Part shown: positions 1-6,273 of the stretch, piece after piece
How the letters are laid out: each line of letters starts with the position of its first letter
Position numbering within the stretch: the first letter of the stretch is position 1
Source: Phycisphaerales bacterium
GTDB lineage: Bacteria; Planctomycetota; Phycisphaerae; Sedimentisphaerales; Anaerohalosphaeraceae
Direction: 5' to 3'
DNA length: 7,895 nt
Assembly (NCBI GenBank): GCA_011053245.1
Contig: DRGS01000217.1
Coordinates: 1 to 7,895, forward strand
Program-made: the position numbers and the translations under genes
The notes under the pieces: generated by a model
Databases searched by the model: none
What the model was told of the DNA's origin: nothing
Seen by the model: the letters and a program-made list of their open reading frames with translations, nothing else

Positions 1-268
1 AGAGGCTAAAGAAATGGGCCTTGTAAATGTCGTCGTCCCTTATGAACAGCTCGAAGCCGAAACGATTAAGTGGTGCCGGGAGCTAACGGAAAAGTCGCCG
101 GTTGCGTTGCAATGCCTCAAGGCTGCGCTCAATGCCGATTGCGACGGACAAGCCGGCTTGCAGGAACTGGCGGGGCTTGCTACGATGCTGTTCTATAAGA
201 CCGACGAAGCACAGGAAGGACGCAACGCCTTTGTCGAAAAACGAAAACCGGATTTTTCCAAATTTTGA
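1..268 (+). CDS. menB: 1,4-dihydroxy-2-naphthoyl-CoA synthase, C-terminal end (partial, 5' end outside window)
   Basis: This is the last 88 codons of MenB, a crotonase-fold cytoplasmic enzyme that cyclises o-succinylbenzoyl-CoA to 1,4-dihydroxy-2-naphthoyl-CoA in menaquinone synthesis. The reading frame is open from the window edge (first complete codon at base 2) to the TGA at 266-268. The visible part contains the end of the crotonase domain ([10 protein letters not shown], then [16 protein letters not shown]) and the diagnostic MenB tail: [15 protein letters not shown] followed by [10 protein letters not shown]. The tail closely resembles that of E. coli MenB, whose tyrosine in the LFY segment is, from memory, an active-site residue; the equivalent Tyr is present here. 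The acyl-CoA binding core and the oxyanion hole lie outside the window. The stop is 4 bp before menA, so the two are probably co-transcribed. Another crotonase is unlikely because of the tail and the men context. Confidence 0.93.
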   Translation, partial: EAKEMGLVNVVVPYEQLEAETIKWCRELTEKSPVALQCLKAALNADCDGQAGLQELAGLATMLFYKTDEAQEGRNAFVEKRKPDFSKF

Positions 269-272
269 TCTG

Positions 273-1157
273 ATGGACCAGGCGAAACTTAAAATATGGT
301 TTTTAGCGGCAAGGCCGAAGACGCTGCCAGCGGCTGTCGGGCCGGTTCTTGTCGGCAGCGCGATGGCGTATAGCGAGGGCGGATTTAACATGCTCGTATT
401 TCTTGCAACTGTCGTAGCGGCATTGCTAATACAGGTTGGGACCAACTTTGCCAACGACTATTACGATTATGTCAAAGGAGCAGATACGGCTGGCCGCACC
501 GGACCTGTTCGTGCGACACAAGCCGGTTTGGTTACACCCGATGAGATGAAACGGGCGTTCATTGTTACATTTCTGGCTGCGCTGATACTGGGATGCTATC
601 TTGTTTACACAGGCGGTATCGCTATCGCCGTTATCGGTATCGTGTCGATACTCTGCGGTATTCTGTATACCGGGGGGCCGTACCCGCTGGGGTATATCGG
701 GCTTGGCGAGGTATTTGTGCTTGTCTTTTTCGGGCCGGTCGCGGTGGGCGGGACATACTTTTTGCAAACGGATTCGATCAAGGCTACTGTGATCCTGGCA
801 GGTTTGGCACCGGGGCTTTTGGCAACTGCGATACTGGTGGTGAATAATTTCAGGGATGTGCATACCGACAGGACAGTCGGCAAAAGGACGCTTGCGGTGA
901 GATTCGGATATCGATTTACCATCATCGAATATATATCCTGTATCGCCGGCGCTTGTCTTATTCCGGTGATCCTGTGTGTCTGCGCTGGCGGGCATTATAT
1001 GTGTCTGATCTCTTTGCTTACACTTGTTCCGGCGGGGCGTTCGATACGAACATTTCTTTCCGGACCGGATGCAGCGGTGCTCAATGAACTTCTGGCAGAT
1101 ACGGGGAAGTTGCTGGCGATCTTCTGCGTGCTGTTTTCGGTGGGGTGGATATTATGA
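273..1157 (+). CDS. menA: 1,4-dihydroxy-2-naphthoate polyprenyltransferase (MenA, UbiA family)
   Basis: MenA is an integral membrane enzyme that attaches a polyprenyl chain to 1,4-dihydroxy-2-naphthoate with loss of CO2, giving demethylmenaquinone. The protein is 294 aa, normal for the family. The first aspartate-rich motif is at residues 61-71 (NDYYDYVKGAD), followed by GRTGP. The second conserved segment is at 191-212 (NNFRDVHTDR, then GKRTLAVRFG). These bind the prenyl diphosphate through Mg2+. Hydrophobic stretches near 38-58, 96-133, 143-163, 170-190, 217-237 and 278-294 fit a multi-helix UbiA fold. The frame is open upstream to 102 inside menB, but the ATG at 273 gives the expected N terminus (KIWFLAARPKTLPAAVGPVL) and family length, so I chose it. 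Its stop overlaps the menC start as ATGA, which suggests translational coupling. Confidence 0.95.
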   Translation: MDQAKLKIWFLAARPKTLPAAVGPVLVGSAMAYSEGGFNMLVFLATVVAALLIQVGTNFANDYYDYVKGADTAGRTGPVRATQAGLVTPDEMKRAFIVTFLAALILGCYLVYTGGIAIAVIGIVSILCGILYTGGPYPLGYIGLGEVFVLVFFGPVAVGGTYFLQTDSIKATVILAGLAPGLLATAILVVNNFRDVHTDRTVGKRTLAVRFGYRFTIIEYISCIAGACLIPVILCVCAGGHYMCLISLLTLVPAGRSIRTFLSGPDAAVLNELLADTGKLLAIFCVLFSVGWIL

Positions 1158-2227
1158 AGATAGTAGATTGTAAAATTAAGCTGTACGACTTGCCATTAGC
1201 CAGGCCGATCACGATCAAGGGAAATACAATTACCCGCCGGAAAGGTGCGGTGCTTATTCTTCGCAGTGAAGAGAGGTTCGTTGGTTACGGTGAAGCTGCG
1301 CCTCTTGAAGGTTTGCATCCGGAGAGTCTTGATGAGGTTATTTGCCAGCTTAGCGACCTGAAAAGTAAGATCGTCGGGTTGGATGTGGGCGATGGTGTTT
1401 TTGACTTTACCGGAGCGTTTGACGAATTATTACCGAAAGGGCTGAGCGGTTCTGTCAGGTTGGCTGTTGAAATGGCGATGTGGGATATGTATGGCCAGGG
1501 GAAAGATGCGTTTGCCGGAATGGAAAAGAAGAATGTTCTTGTGAACAGTTTACTTGTCCCGGGCGGGGGCAGCATAGTTTCCGATGCGGCCAAATTGGTC
1601 GATGCCGGATACAAGTCGATAAAGGTAAAGGTCGGCAGGGGCGATGTCGCAAAAGATATTGAAATGATACGAGAGTTGAAGAATGCAGTCGAAGAGAAAG
1701 CGGCTTTACGTCTGGATGCTAACAGGTCATGGGATATTGGGCAGGCAGTCGCGTTTTGCCGCGAGGTTGGAACCGATGGTATTGAGTATGTTGAAGAACC
1801 TGTGGGAGATATAAAGGACCATGGGGCGTTTTTCGAGCAGACGGGTTTGCCGATCGCTCTTGATGAAACACTTGTCGAATGCGGATGCGATATTGGAAAT
1901 GATCTAAGTCATGTGGGTGCGTTTATCTTGAAGCCTTCTTTGCTCGGGGGATTTGACCGAACGGCTGAGTTTATAAGGTTTGCAAAAGAAAATGGGATCA
2001 AGCCGGTTATAAGCTGTACCTTTCAGAGTTCGCTTACGCTTTGCAGTTTCGCCCTCTTTGCGGCGAAGATGGGGCTGAGTGATATTGCGCATGGCATAGG
2101 TACTTTCGAGTGGCTTGGAGATGACCTACTCGTTGATCCTGTAAGCGTAACGAATGGCAGCATTAAACTGGCGGACGTTTTGAAGAGTCGCGGGAGTGTG
2201 CGAGAGGACCTGTTGGATTTATGTTAG
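1154..2227 (+). CDS. menC: o-succinylbenzoate synthase (MenC, enolase superfamily)
   Basis: MenC dehydrates SHCHC to o-succinylbenzoate in the cytoplasm. The 357-aa protein has the enolase-superfamily capping domain (about 1-125) and a TIM-barrel domain. The catalytic set is visible: the KxK pair K157/K159 in SIKVKVG, the metal ligands D188 (LRLDANRSW), E214 (YVEEP) and D237 (ALDET), and the opposite-face lysine K260 (FILKPSLLGG). This arrangement matches OSB synthase. Related dipeptide epimerases or N-acylamino-acid racemases share the fold, but the position inside a men operon settles the choice. The ATG at 1154 shares ATGA with the menA stop; an in-frame GTG at 1145 would add three residues. 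A G-rich stretch (1142-1149) just upstream may serve as ribosome binding site. The last codons overlap menE by 7 bp. Confidence 0.94.
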   Translation: MKIVDCKIKLYDLPLARPITIKGNTITRRKGAVLILRSEERFVGYGEAAPLEGLHPESLDEVICQLSDLKSKIVGLDVGDGVFDFTGAFDELLPKGLSGSVRLAVEMAMWDMYGQGKDAFAGMEKKNVLVNSLLVPGGGSIVSDAAKLVDAGYKSIKVKVGRGDVAKDIEMIRELKNAVEEKAALRLDANRSWDIGQAVAFCREVGTDGIEYVEEPVGDIKDHGAFFEQTGLPIALDETLVECGCDIGNDLSHVGAFILKPSLLGGFDRTAEFIRFAKENGIKPVISCTFQSSLTLCSFALFAAKMGLSDIAHGIGTFEWLGDDLLVDPVSVTNGSIKLADVLKSRGSVREDLLDLC

Positions 2228-3564
2228 ATAATATCAATACGACAGCGGAGAAGTTGCTTGAAAGCGGGATCGTTGCGGGCGCGCCGGTTGCGGTGCTTAG
2301 CGAAAATACCGCAGAGGTTGTGGTGTTTGTTCTGGCTTGCTGGCGGATAGGGGCGGTGGTAGTACCGCTTAGCAGTCGCTATCCGGCGGAAAAGTTGCGT
2401 TGCGCTTTGGAGGCAGTTAATTGCCAAAGGGTTTTTGTGTCCTCGAAATTTTCCAGCGTAGACATAAATGCAAAGGTTGACCGGATTGATGATTTTGTGG
2501 ATTTCGAGGGGAATGAAATTACTCCGCCTGAGTTTGACAGCTTGAACCTTAATCTCGAAGCGGACGCGAGCATAATATTTACATCCGGCAGTTCAGGTAG
2601 CCCGCGCGGTGTTCTGCATACTCTATCCAATCATTATTTCAGTGCAGCCGGCGCTGATCGGAATATGCCGTTTGAGAAGAATGACCGGTGGCTGATGACG
2701 CTACCGATGTATCACATAAGCGGTTTTTCACTGCTGATGCGAAGCTTGTTACACGGCGGTACTATCGTGTTTCCACGTCCGGACGAATCTGTTGTTGAAG
2801 CAGTAGAGGAATTCAACTTTACGCATATTTCTCTTGTGCCGGTGCAACTGTCGCAATTGCTGGGAAATGAAAAGTGTATTGATAAGCTGCAAAATGCTAA
2901 AGGCATCCTCGTCGGCGGTTCGTCCGTGCCGGCAGGGCTTATTAAAGAATCCATATCAAGAGGATTGCCTGTTTATACGACTTATGGTTCTACCGAGATG
3001 GCTTCGCAAATAACAACGACTGGATATGGAGATGCAGGGAAATTTAAGGGTACTTCCGGAAGGCTGCTGAAATATCGTGAGTTGAAAGTATCCGCTTGTG
3101 GAGAGATACTCGTTAAGGGCAAGACTCTATTTAAGGGTTATGTAAGCGGCGGTTCCGCAGACTTGCCTGTCGATGCTCAAGGGTATTTTCATACCGGTGA
3201 CATGGGGCGGATGGATGATGACGGCAATTTGTATGTTACCGGCAGGAAAGATTTGATGATCGTCTCGGGCGGTGAGAATATTTTTCCCGAAGAGATCGAA
3301 AGGGCAATTGCGAATATGTCAGGTGCCCTCCAGGCTGTGGTCGTACCGGTCGCAGATACTACTTACGGTTACAGGTCGGTTGCATTTGTGAAGATGAGAG
3401 CGGATCAGACGTTAGATGAAAAGGGCATGAGAAATGAGCTGGGCAGGCATATTGAGAAATTTAAGATTCCCGTAGCATTCTACGCATGGCCGGATATTGC
3501 GGAAAACTCGCTAAAGCCCGACCGCGAGGCCTTCGCCAGATACGCAGCCGAATTAAACAAATAA
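2221..3564 (+). CDS. menE: o-succinylbenzoate-CoA ligase (MenE, ANL adenylate-forming family)
   Basis: MenE activates o-succinylbenzoate with ATP and joins it to CoA, giving the MenB substrate. The 447-aa protein has the adenylation-domain core motifs in order: P-loop IIFTSGSSGSPRGV at 119-132, YGSTEMAS at 255-262, FHTGDMGRM at 323-331, and the hinge region GRKDLMIVSGGENIFPEEIE at 341-360. The C-terminal lid has the likely catalytic lysine K432 in ENSLKPDRE. Compared with E. coli MenE, about 30 N-terminal residues are missing: the protein starts at the helix before the first core strand. No other start exists, because an in-frame TAA lies at 2164-2166 and no ATG, GTG or TTG codon occurs between it and 2221. 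The function call rests on the family motifs plus the men context; sequence alone would leave other acyl-CoA ligases open. Confidence 0.93.
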   Translation: MLDNINTTAEKLLESGIVAGAPVAVLSENTAEVVVFVLACWRIGAVVVPLSSRYPAEKLRCALEAVNCQRVFVSSKFSSVDINAKVDRIDDFVDFEGNEITPPEFDSLNLNLEADASIIFTSGSSGSPRGVLHTLSNHYFSAAGADRNMPFEKNDRWLMTLPMYHISGFSLLMRSLLHGGTIVFPRPDESVVEAVEEFNFTHISLVPVQLSQLLGNEKCIDKLQNAKGILVGGSSVPAGLIKESISRGLPVYTTYGSTEMASQITTTGYGDAGKFKGTSGRLLKYRELKVSACGEILVKGKTLFKGYVSGGSADLPVDAQGYFHTGDMGRMDDDGNLYVTGRKDLMIVSGGENIFPEEIERAIANMSGALQAVVVPVADTTYGYRSVAFVKMRADQTLDEKGMRNELGRHIEKFKIPVAFYAWPDIAENSLKPDREAFARYAAELNK

Positions 3565-3572
3565 TACTGCTA

Positions 3573-3977
3573 TTACTCAGCGTCCAGGACGGTTAGCATT
3601 TCTTTCAGGAACTCCGGCAAGCGTGTCGATTTGCGTTTCGTTTCATCGAGGCAGGCGTGGATCGTCGTTATTTCGGCGGCGATGTCACCGTCTGCGTTGA
3701 AGATGGAGTAGTCCAGTTGGAAAGTTGTCCTTGTTGTTTTGCCGGGTGTCATTTCGATGGAGATATCTTCCGACAGGCATAGCGACTGGCGGTAATCGGC
3801 GCCGGCGTGAACGATGGGCATTAAGAGGTTCTTTTCTGCTATGATGTCGGCGATGGAGATGTTTTCGTCCAGCCATGCTTCGTAGCAAAGGTGGGCAAGG
3901 ACGAAATAATTGGAAAAAAATACAACACCGCCGGCATCGGTCTGGTGCATACATATCTTTGTTTGAAACTTGTACAT
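3573..3977 (-). CDS. hotdog-fold acyl-CoA thioesterase, probable 1,4-dihydroxy-2-naphthoyl-CoA hydrolase
   Basis: This 134-aa protein belongs to the 4-hydroxybenzoyl-CoA thioesterase (4HBT) hotdog family. The N-terminal HQTDAGGVVFFSNYF (11-25) is the family's active-site signature, with D14 as the likely catalytic acid. A typical later segment is HAGADYRQSL (57-66), followed by the central strands SIEMTPGK and TTFQLDYSIF. The length is normal. Free DHNA has to be released from DHNA-CoA between MenB and MenA, and small 4HBT proteins do this in cyanobacteria and plants, so position beside menB-A-C-E makes that role likely. This is inference: YbgC-like or other acyl-CoA substrates remain possible. 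On its own strand AAGGGC (complement of 3986-3991) lies 8 nt before the ATG and supports the start. The gene ends 8 bp from the menE stop, tail to tail. Confidence 0.85.
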   Translation of the reverse strand: MYKFQTKICMHQTDAGGVVFFSNYFVLAHLCYEAWLDENISIADIIAEKNLLMPIVHAGADYRQSLCLSEDISIEMTPGKTTRTTFQLDYSIFNADGDIAAEITTIHACLDETKRKSTRLPEFLKEMLTVLDAE

Positions 3978-4152
3978 ATTCAGAAGCCCTTAAATGTTAT
4001 TTCAATATAAAGTTCATCATAACGCTGACCGACTGGAATATACCCAAATCCATCTCAAAACAAAAGAATATTTTACCGGGTTCCCTGAATAACAGGGTGT
4101 ATTTTATTGCAAATATTGTTTTTGGCTCATCCGGTTACCCAAAGGGCCAAAT

Positions 4153-4161
4153 CCCCCCCCC
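4153..4161. repeat. nine-C homopolymer run
   Basis: Nine consecutive cytosines lie in the intergenic region about 110 bp upstream of the predicted -35 box of the response regulator. It is the longest homopolymer I noticed in the window. Runs of this kind can vary in length by slippage, but it is outside any gene and too far from the predicted promoter to alter box spacing, so a regulatory role is speculative. Confidence 0.8.
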
Positions 4162-4172
4162 AGACAGCTCAA

Positions 4173-4188
4173 ATCTGGCCATCTGGCC
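4173..4188. repeat. tandem repeat, ATCTGGCC x2
   Basis: Two exact adjacent copies of ATCTGGCC are present, each containing the start of the palindrome TGGCCA. The pair lies 11 bp after the C run and about 85 bp upstream of the predicted regulator promoter. It could be a paired protein-binding site or chance; I know of no regulator with this site. Confidence 0.5.
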
Positions 4189-4272
4189 AAACTGTTTTGC
4201 CGAGGACAGTCCGACTTACGGTTGATCTTAAGAACGATCGGTAAACATTGGGATAATGGCCTATTTTAAAAC

Positions 4273-4301
4273 TTGACTTCTCTGCGGTTAAGTGATATGT
4301 G
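4273..4301 (+). promoter_or_regulatory. candidate sigma70-type promoter for the response regulator, with overlapping dyad
   Basis: A -35 box TTGACT (4273-4278) is followed after 17 bp by TATGTG (4296-4301), which is preceded by TG one base earlier and so resembles an extended -10. Transcription would begin near 4308, leaving a leader of about 50 nt before the ATG at 4358. An imperfect inverted repeat, ACTTGAC (4271-4277) against GTTAAGT (4287-4293), covers the -35 box and spacer, where an operator would act. The -10 matches the consensus only partly, so this is a prediction. Confidence 0.45.
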
Positions 4302-4346
4302 TAAGGGCATTATTCGTTCTATTTAGCAAACAGGGATTATTTTTAC

Positions 4347-4352
4347 AGGGGA
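4347..4352 (+). promoter_or_regulatory. ribosome binding site fixing the response-regulator start
   Basis: AGGGGA lies 5 nt before the ATG at 4358. The open frame extends upstream to an ATG-like start at 4292, but that would add 22 residues unlike any receiver N terminus, and the good Shine-Dalgarno sequence points to 4358. Confidence 0.75.
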
Positions 4353-4357
4353 ATATC

Positions 4358-4756
4358 ATGGCAAAGGCAAGAATATTGGTCGTCGATGACGATGCCGATA
4401 TCACCATCGCTCTTCAGGCAATTCTGGAAAGCCAGGATTATGAAGTATCTGTCGCATCCAACAAATCCGAAGGCAAGGAAAAACTAACCGCCGAAAAACC
4501 GGATCTTCTCATCCTGGACGTAATGATGGAAGCCTGGCAGGACGGATTTGAGCTGGCTCGTGAGGTCAAACAGGATCCGGAGGTTAAGGACATACCGATC
4601 CTCATGCTCACCGCCGTGGAGGGCAAAACGGGCATAGAATTCAAAACCACCGCTGGCGATCCTGATTGGCTGCCTGTCGATGGTTTTCTCGACAAGCCTG
4701 TAGAACCGCAAACTCTACTGGCTGAGGTAGAAAAGATTCTATCGAAGAATGCATAA
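4358..4756 (+). CDS. stand-alone receiver-domain response regulator
   Basis: This 132-aa cytoplasmic protein is a CheY-like receiver with no attached output domain. The start is the classic strand RILVVDDD, with acidic-pocket residues D10-D12. The phosphoacceptor is D54 in LILDVMM, the switch threonine is T85 (ILMLTAV), and the conserved lysine is K113 in FLDKPV. T85 and K113 are 28 residues apart against 22 in CheY, so the loop after the fourth strand carries roughly six extra residues (GDPDWLPVDGF region). From memory, receivers of this type occur near anaerobic redox or hydrogenase genes, but I cannot check that here. The membrane kinase begins 106 bp downstream and is the obvious phosphodonor. 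With no DNA-binding domain, it must act through protein contacts or as a phosphorelay step. Its target is unknown. Confidence 0.93.
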   Translation: MAKARILVVDDDADITIALQAILESQDYEVSVASNKSEGKEKLTAEKPDLLILDVMMEAWQDGFELAREVKQDPEVKDIPILMLTAVEGKTGIEFKTTAGDPDWLPVDGFLDKPVEPQTLLAEVEKILSKNA

Positions 4757-4822
4757 TATTCTTATAGGGTAATAACTTTCCGCGTTGGAAATCGTAAAAT
4801 ATTTTCGTAGAGAAGTTTAGGC

Positions 4823-4842
4823 CGCGAACAAAGTCGCGTTTT
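4823..4842 (+). terminator. weak terminator- or attenuator-like hairpin between regulator and kinase
   Basis: CGCGA (4823-4827) pairs with TCGCG (4834-4838) around a 6-nt loop and is followed directly by four T residues. A 5-bp GC-rich stem with a short T tract could partly terminate transcription after the response regulator. It lies 20 nt before the kinase ATG, so it could also tune kinase expression. The stem is short and the call is tentative. Confidence 0.35.
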
Positions 4843-4862
4843 ATAATTGTGATTGGTATAAG

Positions 4863-6224
4863 ATGGAGCAGTTGCCGCAAGATGTCAGGCTCGTCAGGCG
4901 GGCCTATTGGTTGGTCAGACTTAGATGGATAGCCGCATTGGGCGTCATTATTGCAACCTTTGTTGCCGATAAGATCCTGGCTATACAGTTGCAAGAAGCG
5001 GCTATTTATTCTATTGCGGCATTGCTTGTCGGATACAACTCCGTCGTTTTTCTTTTGCTGCGTTATTGCGACAAAGGCGACCTTCGGATGCACAGGACGA
5101 TGGTAACGCGAATAGTGAATTTTCAGATGTCAGTGGATATGGTCATTTTGACGGTTCTGCTGCATTTTGCCGGGGGTATTGAAAATCCTTTTATCATTTA
5201 TTTTGTTTTTCATATGATATTAGCCAGTATCCTCTTGTCGGCCCGCGAAAGTTACTTTCAGGCAACACTTGCTACGATCCTGCTTACCCTGCTGGCCCTG
5301 CTGGAATATAGAGGCATCGTTGGGCATTATTATCTCAACGGTTTTATTGAAGGCAGCTCTTTCAATAACGGTTATTACGTCGCCGGTGTTCTGACCGCAC
5401 TGATCACGACACTGTACCTTGTGATATACATGACCACCTCGATCACAAGCCAACTGAGAAAACAGGAGGCCGCTTACTGGCAGGCAAATATACTGCTCAA
5501 GGAGAAGGATAAGATCAAGGACGAATATGTAGCCAGAGTCACCCACGATATAAAGGGACACCTGGCGGCAATACAAGGCTCTCTGGACGTTGTCAACGAC
5601 GGTATAACCGGCCAGTTGAATGACAAACAGGCCGAGTTTGTCGGACGGGCTCTGGAAAGGACCAAAAAACTTGTCACTTTCGTAAGGACACTGCTAAAAC
5701 TTACAAAAATGCGGTTGACCCATGAGCTGGAAAAAGAATATTTCCCTCTTGGCGTTACCATAGAAAATACAATGACCGCCATAAAGCAAAGAGCCGAAAG
5801 CAAGTCGATAACAGTCAGTTATAATCATTCGTCGGAAAGATACAATATTTATGGAAACTCGTTCTCTGTCGAGGAGATGATAACCAATCTCATGCTGAAC
5901 GCTATCAAGTACACACCTCCAGACGGTAAGATCGAACTAAAAATCACCGCAACAAAAGACTTTGTTGAGATCGCTATTTCAGATACAGGTATCGGAATTC
6001 CTCTGGAGGACATCTCTAAGGTTTTCGATGAATTTTTCCGGGCAAGCAACGCAAGAAAGATCGAAAGGGACGGCACCGGCCTTGGTCTGTCCATCGCCAA
6101 ACAAATAGTTGAAAGACATGGCGGCAGAATATGGGCGGAAAGTCAGCAAGGCTGCGGCACTACATTCAGGTTTACCCTGCCCTTGACAGATAAACCTTTG
6201 CTTGCATCCAAAACTGCGGTATAA
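4863..6224 (+). CDS. membrane sensor histidine kinase with RegB-like quinone motif
   Basis: This 453-aa protein is a sensor kinase of the inner membrane. About six hydrophobic segments fill the N-terminal half (near 20-41, 48-67, 84-102, 111-127, 131-150, 172-193), with no large extracytoplasmic domain. GGIENPF at 104-110, between the third and fourth segments, fits the GGxxNPF ubiquinone-sensing motif of RegB/PrrB. A linker rich in charged residues (about 196-222) leads to the phosphoacceptor H228 in VTHDIKGHLAAIQ. The ATPase domain has the N box with N346 (TNLMLNAIKYTP), G1 DTGIGIP at 374-380, F box FDEFFR at 388-393 and G2 GTGLGL at 404-409, so it should be active. The redox cysteine that RegB has in its cytoplasmic part seems to be absent; the only cysteines are near 69 and 431. 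The likely partner is the receiver encoded just upstream. Quinone sensing is inference from the motif and its position. Confidence 0.92.
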   Translation: MEQLPQDVRLVRRAYWLVRLRWIAALGVIIATFVADKILAIQLQEAAIYSIAALLVGYNSVVFLLLRYCDKGDLRMHRTMVTRIVNFQMSVDMVILTVLLHFAGGIENPFIIYFVFHMILASILLSARESYFQATLATILLTLLALLEYRGIVGHYYLNGFIEGSSFNNGYYVAGVLTALITTLYLVIYMTTSITSQLRKQEAAYWQANILLKEKDKIKDEYVARVTHDIKGHLAAIQGSLDVVNDGITGQLNDKQAEFVGRALERTKKLVTFVRTLLKLTKMRLTHELEKEYFPLGVTIENTMTAIKQRAESKSITVSYNHSSERYNIYGNSFSVEEMITNLMLNAIKYTPPDGKIELKITATKDFVEIAISDTGIGIPLEDISKVFDEFFRASNARKIERDGTGLGLSIAKQIVERHGGRIWAESQQGCGTTFRFTLPLTDKPLLASKTAV

Positions 6225-6262
6225 TGCAGACTGTCTAAAAAATCCGACCAGACTATATAATT

Positions 6263-6268
6263 GGAGAG
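6263..6268 (+). promoter_or_regulatory. ribosome binding site fixing the hemB start
   Basis: GGAGAG lies 5 nt before the ATG at 6274. The frame stays open upstream to 6202, inside the kinase gene, but the site and the typical HemB N terminus (TTRLRRLRTN) support 6274. Confidence 0.8.
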
Positions 6269-6273
6269 TATCA

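Larger units (their letters stand above)
3978..4357. other. 380-bp divergent intergenic region, no gene seen
   Basis: This non-coding stretch lies between the start of the minus-strand thioesterase and the start of the plus-strand response regulator, so it should hold the promoters of both. An open frame from 3875 to 4225 on the plus strand runs through it but overlaps the thioesterase antisense and has no recognisable protein features. I can see a small hairpin (CCCTG-AATAA-CAGGG, 4083-4097) without a proper T tract, a nine-C run, a tandem 8-bp repeat, and a sigma70-like promoter close to the regulator. No clear promoter is visible for the thioesterase; a TATATT-like box occurs on its strand about 25 bp upstream but lacks a good -35. 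Confidence 0.6.

Noticed and set aside
102..272. Upstream extension of the menA frame inside menB
   Set aside because: It would add 57 residues that are only menB read in another frame; the ATG at 273 gives the normal MenA N terminus and length.
426..995. Long open frame on the minus strand (189 codons) opposite menA
   Set aside because: It is antisense to a clearly conserved gene, and its translation is rich in H, R, Q and C with no family resemblance.
3875..4225. Open frame on the plus strand over the thioesterase start and intergenic DNA
   Set aside because: It overlaps the thioesterase antisense, reads through the C run, and has no recognisable domain or ribosome binding site.
4842..4847. 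Perfect TATAAT just upstream of the kinase ATG
   Set aside because: There is no acceptable -35 box at 15-19 bp and transcription would start only about 9 nt before the ATG; it is better explained as part of the T-rich tail after the hairpin.
4641..5093. Minus-strand open frame of 150 codons across the regulator-kinase junction
   Set aside because: It lies opposite two well-supported genes and the translation has no domain features.
6256..6261. TATAAT directly upstream of hemB
   Set aside because: It abuts the Shine-Dalgarno sequence, so the start site would fall within or after it, and no -35 box is present.
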